Shown here: piece after piece, positions 6,943 through 13,454 of the stretch
How the letters are laid out: every line of letters begins with the position of its first letter
How positions within the stretch are numbered: the stretch's first letter is position 1
Assembly: GCA_023415035.1 (NCBI GenBank)
Contig: JAEZLX010000172.1
Span: 1 to 14,113 of the forward strand
Direction of reading: 5' to 3'
DNA from: Pseudomonadota bacterium
GTDB lineage: Bacteria; Pseudomonadota; Gammaproteobacteria; Burkholderiales; Burkholderiaceae_C
Length of the DNA: 14,113 bases
Notes under the pieces: model-generated
The model's database searches: none
The model's input: only the letters and a program-made list of their open reading frames with translations
What the model was told of the DNA's origin: nothing
Made by a program: the position numbers and the translations under genes

Positions 6943-8429
6943 CCCAGTTCGCGCCGCAGGCGACTGAACACGCGCCAGAACGCGGCGTCCTGGGTGGTGG
7001 CGAAGTTGATGCGCATCAATGTGCCCGCCGTGCGCGTGGCGTGAAAGAGAGAACCGGGCGCGGTGAGAAAGCCTTCGTCGAGCATGCGCTGGGCCAGCGC
7101 GTCGGTGTCCACGCCGGTATCGACCCAGCCGAACAGGCCGGCCGGTTCGGCCACGAAGCGGCACCCGGCCGCCTGCGCGAGCTTGACGCTGCGCCCGCGC
7201 GCGACATCGAGCCGCTGGCGGATGCGCTCGGCGTGGCGGCGCAACTGGCCCTGCTCCATGCAGTGCGCCATCGCGCGCTCCAGAAGGCCCGGCGTGGTCA
7301 GCGTGGCCAACAGCTTGGTGTCGAGCAGACGGTCGGTCCAGTCGGGCGGTGGCACGAGGTAGCCGATGCGCCAGTTCGGTGTGAGGATTTTGGCGAATCC
7401 GCTGACATAGAAGGTGCGCTGCAGGCCGTCCAGCACGCTCATGCGCGTGGCGTGCTCGGGCGCGATATGGCCGTAGGTATCGTCTTCCACGACGTAGAAG
7501 CCGTGGCGCTGCGCCAGTTGCAGCACGCGGTGCGCGCCTGCCGGCGACAGGCAGTAGCCCGTCGGGTTGTGCAGCACGCTGACGCTGACGAACAGGCGCG
7601 GCGCGTGGGCCTCGCAGTAGCGCTCCATGACGTCCAGATCCGGACCGGCGAGTCCGCGCGGCACCGGCAGCACCCGCATGCCCAGGGCGTCGAGGCGCGC
7701 GAACTCGACCGCCCAGCCGGGTTCCTCGACCATGACGGCGTCGCCCGGCTTGAGCAGTGTGCGGCTGACGATATCCAGCGCATGCGTCGCGCCCACCGTG
7801 GTGATGATGTTCGACGGGTCCGCAGGCAAGCCCATGTCCTGCAGGCGCTGCGCCAGCGCGCGCCGCAGAACGGAATCACCCAGCGGTTCGCCATAGCGCA
7901 GCGAGCTGTCGGCCAGCAGGTTGCCGGCCGAAGCCTTGCGGACCCCGGCGGCGATGAAGGGTGCCGCGAGCCAGTCGGGCGGGAGCACACCCATGCCGGG
8001 TTGCGGCTTGACGCCGGAGGGATGCAGCATGCCGCGGATCAGCGTGGCGGCGCTCACCGGCGCCGTGATGCGTGGCGAAACGCCCTGGCTGGCATGGGCA
8101 TCGCGGGAGCGGGCCACCGGGCTGCGCTCGCGCACGAAGAAACCGCGCTGACGTCGCGCCTCGATCAGCCCTTGTGCGATGAGCTGATCGTAGGCCGCGA
8201 CCACGGTGGACGGATTCAGGCCATGCAAGGCAGCGCATTGGCGCACGCTGGGCAGTCGCGCGCCGGGCGGCAGCAAGCGGTCGCGGATGCGGCTGGCAAA
8301 GCACTCCACCAGCTGTTCGGTGAGCGTGCGTGCGGAGGAGCGGGACAGCGCGGGTGGACGCAGGGGGCTCCCGGCCGGTGGTGTGGGCGACGATGTATCC
8401 AGCATGGCTGTATGGTCCGGAGCAACCAT
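6939..8429 (-). CDS. MocR/PdxR-type GntR regulator with aminotransferase-like domain
   Basis: This is a 496-residue chimeric regulator. An N-terminal GntR winged helix (about 35-100, with LPSVRQCAALHGLNPSTVVAAYDQL) is joined by a linker (about 101-125) to a fold-type-I aminotransferase domain. PLP residues are intact: the Schiff-base Lys347 (SGFAKILTPNWRIGY), Asn288 (HNPTG), Asp316/317 and Tyr319. MocR proteins sense PLP and an amino compound and often control a neighbouring transport or metabolic operon; known members include GabR, TauR, PdxR and EnuR. It is divergent from the LysE-aminotransferase-PhzF-dehydratase operon, and the repeats between them are likely its operator. A second ATG at 8405 would give 488 residues. 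It is attractive because an operator copy (8425-8433) covers the first ATG, and neither start has a clear ribosome site. The stop interlocks with that of the MarC-family gene. Confidence 0.92.
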   Translation of the reverse strand: MVAPDHTAMLDTSSPTPPAGSPLRPPALSRSSARTLTEQLVECFASRIRDRLLPPGARLPSVRQCAALHGLNPSTVVAAYDQLIAQGLIEARRQRGFFVRERSPVARSRDAHASQGVSPRITAPVSAATLIRGMLHPSGVKPQPGMGVLPPDWLAAPFIAAGVRKASAGNLLADSSLRYGEPLGDSVLRRALAQRLQDMGLPADPSNIITTVGATHALDIVSRTLLKPGDAVMVEEPGWAVEFARLDALGMRVLPVPRGLAGPDLDVMERYCEAHAPRLFVSVSVLHNPTGYCLSPAGAHRVLQLAQRHGFYVVEDDTYGHIAPEHATRMSVLDGLQRTFYVSGFAKILTPNWRIGYLVPPPDWTDRLLDTKLLATLTTPGLLERAMAHCMEQGQLRRHAERIRQRLDVARGRSVKLAQAAGCRFVAEPAGLFGWVDTGVDTDALAQRMLDEGFLTAPGSLFHATRTAGTLMRINFATTQDAAFWRVFSRLRRELG

Positions 8430-8474
8430 ACAGATCAGCAGTGTGACCCAGCCATCTGTATGGTTTGTGTATGG
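8408..8474. promoter_or_regulatory. Cluster of four CTGTATGGT elements, candidate MocR operator
   Basis: CTGTATGGT occurs exactly at 8408-8416 (+), 8425-8433 (-) and 8456-8464 (+), and as TGTATGG at 8468-8474 (+). The first two make a face-to-face inverted pair; the last two are direct repeats 11 bp apart, on the same face of the helix. MocR regulators typically bind a combination of direct and inverted repeats between themselves and their target. The cluster lies between the regulator and the LysE gene and reaches into the first codons of the longer regulator reading. Confidence 0.65.
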
Positions 8475-8524
8475 CTTGGCAGATTACAGTGGATTCCCCG
8501 CGATCACAAGACACCCGCCACCGG

Positions 8525-9184
8525 ATGAATGCCACCGAGTTCAGCGCGCTGCTGGTGCTGGCAACCGCCACCAGTTTCACGCCCGGCCCCAACACCACGC
8601 TGTCGACGGCACTGGCGGCCAACCACGGCCTCGCACGCGCGCTGCGCTTTGTCTGCGCCGTACCCGTGGGCTGGGCACTTCTGCTGGTGCTGTGCACCGC
8701 AGGCGTGGGCGCGCTGGTGATGGCGCAACCGCTGCTGCGCTGGGGCATCCTCGCGGGTGGCTGCACCTATCTCCTGTGGCTGGCCGCCCGGCTGTGGCGC
8801 AGCCATGCGCTTGCCCAGGCGGACCCGAGACGGCTGCAGGTCGGCTTCGGCCAGGGTGTGCTGCTGCAGTTTCTCAACATCAAGGCCTGGATGCTGGCGC
8901 TGTCCATCGTCGCGGGCTGGATCGCGGGACGTGACGACACCTGGACGCGCTTTGCGCAAGTGCTGCCCGTCATGCTCGCCTACGCATTCGCCAGCAACCT
9001 CGCCTACGCCCTCACCGGCTCGCTGCTGCGCGAATGGCTGGCCGGTCCGGTCGTGGACGGCCAGCCCAGCCACCGGCGCCTGCGTTATTTCAACCGTGCC
9101 ATGGCGCTGGCGCTGCTGTTCACCGCCGCATGGATGCTGGTGCACGGCCTGGCACCCGCACCGGCCGCCCCCGATCACCCGTAG
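8525..9184 (+). CDS. LysE/RhtB-family amino-acid exporter
   Basis: This is a predicted inner-membrane permease of 219 residues with about six hydrophobic segments. The N-terminal segment carries the family motif FTPGPNT (18-24), and FLNIKAWMLAL (116-126) matches the family L-N-P-K-A-W motif, with Ile in place of Pro. LysE/RhtB proteins export amino acids and derivatives by proton exchange. I chose ATG 8525 because the protein then starts like the family; the frame is open to 8465, but that would add 20 polar residues and overlap the operator cluster. It is the first gene of an operon, with the aminotransferase 11 bp later, and is divergent from the MocR regulator. Pairing of a MocR regulator with a LysE exporter is common. 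The substrate is unknown but is presumably that of the enzymes downstream. Confidence 0.88.
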   Translation: MNATEFSALLVLATATSFTPGPNTTLSTALAANHGLARALRFVCAVPVGWALLLVLCTAGVGALVMAQPLLRWGILAGGCTYLLWLAARLWRSHALAQADPRRLQVGFGQGVLLQFLNIKAWMLALSIVAGWIAGRDDTWTRFAQVLPVMLAYAFASNLAYALTGSLLREWLAGPVVDGQPSHRRLRYFNRAMALALLFTAAWMLVHGLAPAPAAPDHP

Positions 9185-9190
9185 AAGGAA
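9183..9190 (+). promoter_or_regulatory. Ribosome binding site of the aminotransferase
   Basis: AGAAGGAA sits five bases before ATG 9196 and overlaps the stop codon of the exporter gene. It excludes the much longer open frame that begins at 9034 inside the exporter gene, and the out-of-frame ATG at 9191. Confidence 0.65.
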
Positions 9191-9195
9191 ATGCC

Positions 9196-10365
9196 ATGAC
9201 GCTCTGGACCCTGGCGCGACGCGCCGACAAAATGAACCCCTCAGTGATCCGGGAGATCCTCAAGGTCACCGAAAGGCCCGGCATCATCAGCTTCGGGGGT
9301 GGCCTGCCCTCGCCCCGGACCTTTCCGGTTGACGCCTTTGGCCAAGCCTGCGCGCAGGTCCTGAAGACGGACGGACGATCGGCGCTGCAATACTCGGCCA
9401 GCGAGGGCTTCCGCCCGCTGTGCGAGTGGGTCGCCGCTCACCTGCCCTGGGACGTGGATCCGGAGCAGGTGCTGATCACCACCGGCAGCCAGCAGGGCCT
9501 GGATCTGGTGGCCAAGGTGCTGATCGACGAAGGCAGCAAGGTGCTGGTGGAAACTCCGACCTACCTCGGCGCACTGCAGGCCTTCGCCCCCATGGAACCC
9601 GAAGTCGTGAGCGTGCGCAGCGACGCCGAGGGCATCGACGTGGACGATCTGGCGGACAAGGGACGCGGTGCGCGCTTTTTCTACGTGCTGCCCAACTTCC
9701 AGAACCCGACCGGCCGCACCATGAGCGACGCGCGACGCCAGGCGCTGGTCGAGCGGCTGGAAGCCATCGGTGTGCCCTTCGTGGAAGACAACCCCTACGG
9801 CGACCTGTGGTTTGACCAGCCGCCGCCCCTGCCGCTGAGCGCCCGCCGCCCTGAGGGCGGCATCTACCTCGGGTCCTTCTCCAAGGTGCTGGCACCCGGC
9901 CTGCGGCTGGGCTACCTCGTGGCCCCGCCGGCCATCATGCCCAAGCTGCTGCAGGCCAAACAGGCAGCGGACCTGCACAGCCCGAGCTTCAACCAGCGCC
10001 TGGTCGCCGAGGTGCTCAAGGACGGTTTCCTCGACCGCCACGTGCCGACCATCCGCGCGCTGTACAAGCACCAGTGCGGCGTGATGCTCGACGCCCTGTC
10101 GCAGGAGATGGCCGGGCTGGACGTGAGCTGGAACTCGCCCGATGGCGGCATGTTCCTGTGGGTGCGCCTGCCCGAAGGCATGAACGCCTTGGCGCTGCTG
10201 CCCAAGGCGGTGGACAAGGGCGTGGCCTTCGTGCCCGGCGCGGCCTTCTACGCGGGCGAACCGGACCTGCGCACCTTGCGCCTGTCCTTCGTGACCGCGA
10301 GCGAGCAGCAGATCCGCATCGGTATCCATGCCCTGGCCGAGGCCATCCGGGAGAACCTGCCGTGA
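9196..10365 (+). CDS. PLP-dependent aminotransferase, fold type I (2-aminoadipate transaminase/MocR-like subgroup)
   Basis: This is a stand-alone aminotransferase of 389 residues. It has the subgroup's N-terminal ISFGGGLPSPRTFP (31-44) and all expected cofactor residues: TTGSQQGLDL (95-104), Asn170 (NFQNPTG), Asp198 and Tyr201 (EDNPYGDL), Schiff-base Lys230 (GSFSKVLAPGLRLGY), Arg237, and a C-terminal substrate Arg region (LRTLRLSF). The subgroup includes LysN, 2-aminoadipate and aromatic or branched-chain transaminases of broad specificity. It has no DNA-binding domain, so it is an enzyme and not a second regulator. Its TGA overlaps the GTG of the PhzF-like gene (GTGA), so the two are translationally coupled. 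In this operon it probably interconverts an amino acid and its 2-oxo acid. Confidence 0.92.
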   Translation: MTLWTLARRADKMNPSVIREILKVTERPGIISFGGGLPSPRTFPVDAFGQACAQVLKTDGRSALQYSASEGFRPLCEWVAAHLPWDVDPEQVLITTGSQQGLDLVAKVLIDEGSKVLVETPTYLGALQAFAPMEPEVVSVRSDAEGIDVDDLADKGRGARFFYVLPNFQNPTGRTMSDARRQALVERLEAIGVPFVEDNPYGDLWFDQPPPLPLSARRPEGGIYLGSFSKVLAPGLRLGYLVAPPAIMPKLLQAKQAADLHSPSFNQRLVAEVLKDGFLDRHVPTIRALYKHQCGVMLDALSQEMAGLDVSWNSPDGGMFLWVRLPEGMNALALLPKAVDKGVAFVPGAAFYAGEPDLRTLRLSFVTASEQQIRIGIHALAEAIRENLP

Positions 10366-11210
10366 CACCGCGTCCCTTCCAGCAGGTGGACGTGTTTGCG
10401 TCCGAGCCCCTGCGCGGCAACCCGCTGGCTGTGGTGCTCGATGCCACGGGTCTGGACGAGGTGCAGATGCAGCGCTTCACGGACTGGACCAACCTGTCCG
10501 AATGCACCTTCGTGCTGCCGCCCTCGCCCGAGGCCGCGTCGGCCGGCGCCGACTATCGGGTGCGCATATTCTGCCCGGGACGCGAACTGCCGTTCGCCGG
10601 CCACCCGACGCTGGGCACCTGCCACGCTTGGCTGCGCGCGGGCGGCAAACCCCAGGGCGATTGCGTGGTGCAGGAATGCGGCGCGGGGCTTGTGAAGATC
10701 CGCCGCCAGGGCGAATGGCTGGCCTTCGCCGCGCCACCGCTGCTGCGCGGCGGTCCGCTGGACGAAACGACGCTGCAGCGCATCGCCCAAGGCCTGGGGC
10801 TGGCGCGCGAGGACATCGTTGCCCATGCCTGGTGCGACAACGGACCGCACTGGCGCGGCGTGATGCTGCGCAGCGCCCGCCAGGTGCTGGCCGTGCAGCC
10901 CGATCCGGTGGTGCTGGCCGGCATGGAGGTCGGCCTCATCGGGCCGCATGAAAGCGGCGATGCGCACTTCGAGGTGCGCGCCTTCTTTCCGGTCCTGCGC
11001 GGCATCGCCGAGGACCCGGTGACCGGGAGCCTGAACGCCGCGCTGGCGCAATGGCTGACCGGCGCCAACCTGGCACCGCCCGCCTACTTGGCGGCCCAAG
11101 GCACGGCGCTTGGCCGCGCAGGCCGGGTGCGTATCGAACGTGAGGCCGACGGCACCATCTGGGTCGGCGGCCACAGTGTGACCTGCATCGAAGGGAGCGT
11201 TTCTCTGTGA
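10362..11210 (+). CDS. PhzF-family isomerase (YddE-like)
   Basis: This is a 282-residue protein starting at GTG, with GGGAG (10349-10353) eight bases before it. It has the two-lobed diaminopimelate-epimerase-like fold of the PhzF family: N-terminal QVDVFASEPLRGNPLAVV (9-25), catalytic Glu47 (LSECTFV), GRELPFAGHPTLG (73-85, including the active-site His81) and Asp218 in EDPVTGS (217-223). PhzF itself isomerises trans-2,3-dihydro-3-hydroxyanthranilate in phenazine synthesis; no other phenazine gene is present, so that role is unlikely here. Most members have unknown substrates. The GTG overlaps the stop of the aminotransferase and its own TGA overlaps the GTG of the next gene, so it is locked into the operon, and its substrate is likely an amino- or hydroxy-acid intermediate of the same pathway. 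Confidence 0.9.
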   Translation: MTPRPFQQVDVFASEPLRGNPLAVVLDATGLDEVQMQRFTDWTNLSECTFVLPPSPEAASAGADYRVRIFCPGRELPFAGHPTLGTCHAWLRAGGKPQGDCVVQECGAGLVKIRRQGEWLAFAAPPLLRGGPLDETTLQRIAQGLGLAREDIVAHAWCDNGPHWRGVMLRSARQVLAVQPDPVVLAGMEVGLIGPHESGDAHFEVRAFFPVLRGIAEDPVTGSLNAALAQWLTGANLAPPAYLAAQGTALGRAGRVRIEREADGTIWVGGHSVTCIEGSVSL

Positions 11211-12169
11211 TCCATCTTCCCACCGCCGACGAGATCGAGGCAGCCGCCCAGGTGGTGTACCGTGAACTCCAGCCCACGCCTCAGTACCGCTGGGCCCTGC
11301 TGAGCCGGCGTCTGGGTGCCCACTGCTGGCTCAAGCACGAGAACCACACGCCCGTGGGCGCCTTCAAGATCCGGGGCGGCCTGACCTACTTCGACCAGCT
11401 CAAGCGCCGCGGCGAGCTGCCGCGCGAGGTCATCAGCGCCACGCGGGGCAACCACGGCCAGAGTGTCGGCTGGGCCGCGCGCACGCACGGCGTGAAGTGC
11501 ACGATCGTCGTGCCGCACGGCAATTCACGCGAGAAGAATGACGCCATGCGCGCGCTGGGCGTGGACCTGATCGAGCATGGCACGGACTTCCAGGAAAGCC
11601 GCGAGTTCGCGATCCGGCTGGCTGCCGAGCGCGGCGCGCACATGGTGCCCAGCTTTCACACCGACCTGCTGCGCGGCGTCAGCACCTACTGGTGGGAATT
11701 CCTGCGGGCGGTCCCGGACCTGGACGTGGCCTACGTCCCCATCGGCCTGGGTTCGGGCGCCTGTTCGGCCATCGCGGCCAAGCTCGCGCTCGGCCACCGG
11801 GTGCGGATCGTCGGCGTGGTCAGCGCCCACGCCACGACCTACGCCGACTCGCTGGCCGCCGGCCGCGTGGTGGCCTCGCCGGTAAGCACGGTGCTGGCCG
11901 ACGGCATGGCCTGCCGCATTGCCGAGGAAGATGCGCTGACGGTGCTGCAGGCCCATCTGGACCATGTGGTGAAGGTCAGTGATGAGGAGGTGGCCCAGGC
12001 CATGCGATGGCTGTTCACCGACACGCACAACGTGGCCGAAGGTGCAGGCGCCGCCGCGCTGGCAGCGGCCTGGCAGGAGCGCGAGGCCCTGCAGGGCCGG
12101 TCCATCGGCGCGGTGCTCAGCGGTGGCAACGTGGATGCCGATGTGTTCGCGAGCACACTCGCGGGCTAG
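11207..12169 (+). CDS. Threonine dehydratase-like PLP enzyme, fold type II
   Basis: This is a 320-residue enzyme starting at GTG, with AGGGAG (11192-11197) nine bases before it. Lys54 in PVGAFKIRGG binds PLP, GNHGQS (81-86) holds the substrate carboxylate, and the glycine loop GLGSGA (180-185) holds the phosphate. LSGGNVD stands near the C-terminus. It lacks the ACT regulatory domain of biosynthetic IlvA, so it resembles catabolic threonine/serine dehydratases, hydroxyaspartate ammonia-lyases, serine racemases and the EutB proteins of hydroxyectoine catabolism. The position before GNHG is Ala-Thr-Arg where most relatives have Ser-Ser/Ala-Gly; this may change substrate choice. It is the last gene of the operon, followed nine bases later by the convergent response regulator. 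It likely removes ammonia or water from a beta-hydroxy amino acid. Confidence 0.88.
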   Translation: MIHLPTADEIEAAAQVVYRELQPTPQYRWALLSRRLGAHCWLKHENHTPVGAFKIRGGLTYFDQLKRRGELPREVISATRGNHGQSVGWAARTHGVKCTIVVPHGNSREKNDAMRALGVDLIEHGTDFQESREFAIRLAAERGAHMVPSFHTDLLRGVSTYWWEFLRAVPDLDVAYVPIGLGSGACSAIAAKLALGHRVRIVGVVSAHATTYADSLAAGRVVASPVSTVLADGMACRIAEEDALTVLQAHLDHVVKVSDEEVAQAMRWLFTDTHNVAEGAGAAALAAAWQEREALQGRSIGAVLSGGNVDADVFASTLAG

Positions 12170-12178
12170 AAAGCGGCC

Positions 12179-12583
12179 TCAGCCCCCGGCGCGCGATTGG
12201 CTCACCAGGCGCTGCACCACCTCGCAGAAGGCGTCGATCTCGTCGGTCTTGTAGACCACCTCATGCACACCGGCCGCCTTGGCCGTGTGCTCGAGCGCCT
12301 CGTCAATATAGCCCGACGCCAACGCCACGGTCAGCCTCGGGTCGAGGGCCAGCGCCTCGCGGGCAACGTCGATGCCCGACATCCCGGGCATGTTGTAGTC
12401 GGTCAGCAACAGATCGAAACGGCCGGGGTTGGCGCGCACCGCCTCGATCGCGTCCTGCTGGACGCAATGGCCCGTGACCTCGAACCCGCGCTTGACGAGC
12501 AGACGGCGCACCAGGAAGACGAGCGTGTCGTCATCGTCCAGATAAAGCACGTGGCCGCTGGCGGCGGCGGGCGGCGAGCTCAT
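12179..12583 (-). CDS. Stand-alone receiver-domain response regulator
   Basis: This is a 134-residue single-domain response regulator (CheY-like fold) with no output domain. It has the acidic cluster Asp16-19 (YLDDDD), the phospho-accepting Asp62 in LLLTDYNMPGMSG, the switch Ser90 (LASGYID) and Lys112 (VVYKTD). The SGY form at the switch is like the receivers attached to hybrid histidine kinases, so it may work in a phosphorelay. No kinase is encoded here. AGGAGA (12592-12597) lies eight bases before the ATG. It is convergent with the dehydratase gene, nine bases away, and has its own promoter region with a perfect palindrome at 12621-12637. The partner and output are unknown. Confidence 0.9.
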   Translation of the reverse strand: MSSPPAAASGHVLYLDDDDTLVFLVRRLLVKRGFEVTGHCVQQDAIEAVRANPGRFDLLLTDYNMPGMSGIDVAREALALDPRLTVALASGYIDEALEHTAKAAGVHEVVYKTDEIDAFCEVVQRLVSQSRAGG

Positions 12584-12620
12584 GGGCGCATTCTCCTAGG
12601 GGGCAGTATTGGGCGACGCT

Positions 12621-12637
12621 CTTGTGCTGTGCACAAG
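12621..12637. promoter_or_regulatory. Perfect palindrome CTTGTGC-TGT-GCACAAG, candidate operator
   Basis: Two exact seven-base arms around a three-base centre lie 38 bp before the response-regulator start and 123 bp before the phosphatase start. No T-run follows, so it is not a terminator. It lies upstream of AATACT (minus strand, 12605-12610), a possible -10 box for the response regulator, and would suit a dimeric repressor or activator. Confidence 0.45.
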
Positions 12638-12721
12638 ACCTGCCCGCATTGTGCCTTCATCCGCCGGGCGAATCTGTAAAAGCCTGCCGATCACGCGCAC
12701 ACCCTGGCGCCAGTCGCTGCC

Positions 12722-12748
12722 GGGACAAAGCATCGCCGGAGCTGTCCC
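12722..12748. repeat. Short inverted repeat GGGACA/TGTCCC before the phosphatase gene
   Basis: GGGACA (12722-12727) and TGTCCC (12743-12748) are exact inverted copies separated by 15 bases and end 12 bases before the phosphatase ATG. They could form a weak leader hairpin or a binding site. Six-base arms in GC-rich DNA may arise by chance. Confidence 0.2.
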
Positions 12749-12760
12749 CACAATGCGCGC

Positions 12761-13432
12761 ATGGGAACGCTCTATCTCGTGCGCCACGGACAGGCCTCAT
12801 TCGGGGCCGACGACTACGACCGGCTCAGCGATCTGGGCCTGCGCCAGTGCGAACGCCTGGGGCAGTACTGGGCATCGCGCGGGCTGCGCTTCGACGCGGT
12901 GATCACCGGGTCGCTCAGGCGCCACACCCAGACCTGGGAAGGCATCGCGCGCGGCGCCGGACTGCCACACGAGCCGCTGGTCTGGCCCGGTCTGAACGAA
13001 TACGACAGCCACGCCATCATCCGTGCCATCCACCCGGAGCCGCTGCCGCGCCCCGACACACCCGAGCTGTACCGCCAGCACTTCCGCCTGCTGCGCGACG
13101 GCCTGACGCAGTGGATGGCCGGCACCATCAGCCCGCAAGGCATGCCCGACTACGACACCTTCGTCCACGGCGTGACCAGTGCGCTGGATCATGTGCGCCA
13201 GCACCACCATGGCCAGAGGGTGCTGATCGTTTCCAGTGGCGGGCCGATTTCGACCGCGGTGGGGCACCTGCTGGGGGCCAGCCCGGAAGCCACCATCGAA
13301 CTGAACCTGCGCATCCGCAACTCGGCCGTGACCGAGTTCCACTTCACCCCCAGACGGCACAGCCTGCTGAGCTACAACACCCTGCCGCACCTGGACGATC
13401 CGGCGCTGGCGGACTGGGTCACCTACGCCTGA
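12761..13432 (+). CDS. Histidine phosphatase-family protein with variant active site
   Basis: This is a 223-residue protein of the phosphoglycerate-mutase-like (histidine phosphatase) superfamily. The N-terminal LVRHGQAS (6-13) gives Arg8 and the phospho-accepting His9, and SLRRHTQT (51-58) gives the second phosphate-binding Arg. A conserved NEYD follows at 79-82. The second catalytic His, normally in V-S-H-G-G, is replaced: the sequence reads Val157-Ser158-Ser159-Gly160-Gly161. I recall a subgroup starting with the same RHGQASFGADDYD and having S-G-G at this place, so the change is probably ancestral and not a mutation in this strain. Activity on phosphate esters may be reduced or altered. 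The gene has no clear operon partner; its start lies shortly after CACAAT, and no good ribosome site is seen. Confidence 0.88.
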   Translation: MGTLYLVRHGQASFGADDYDRLSDLGLRQCERLGQYWASRGLRFDAVITGSLRRHTQTWEGIARGAGLPHEPLVWPGLNEYDSHAIIRAIHPEPLPRPDTPELYRQHFRLLRDGLTQWMAGTISPQGMPDYDTFVHGVTSALDHVRQHHHGQRVLIVSSGGPISTAVGHLLGASPEATIELNLRIRNSAVTEFHFTPRRHSLLSYNTLPHLDDPALADWVTYA

Positions 13433-13445
13433 GGCCGCGGCGGCC
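13433..13445. terminator. Weak bidirectional hairpin between convergent genes
   Basis: GGCCG-CGG-CGGCC lies directly after the phosphatase stop and before the creatininase-like stop. It could slow polymerase from both sides, but it lacks a T-run and such GC hairpins are common in this DNA. Confidence 0.2.
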
Positions 13446-13454
13446 CGGCGTCGG

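Noticed and set aside
6873..8528. Plus-strand open frame of 551 codons opposite the MocR regulator
   Set aside because: The minus-strand frame contains a complete winged helix and a PLP-binding aminotransferase domain; the plus-strand frame is an antisense shadow.
10362..11210. Phenazine biosynthesis locus
   Set aside because: Only a PhzF-family protein is present. No phzA/B, D, E or G is in the window and the family is much wider than phenazine synthesis.
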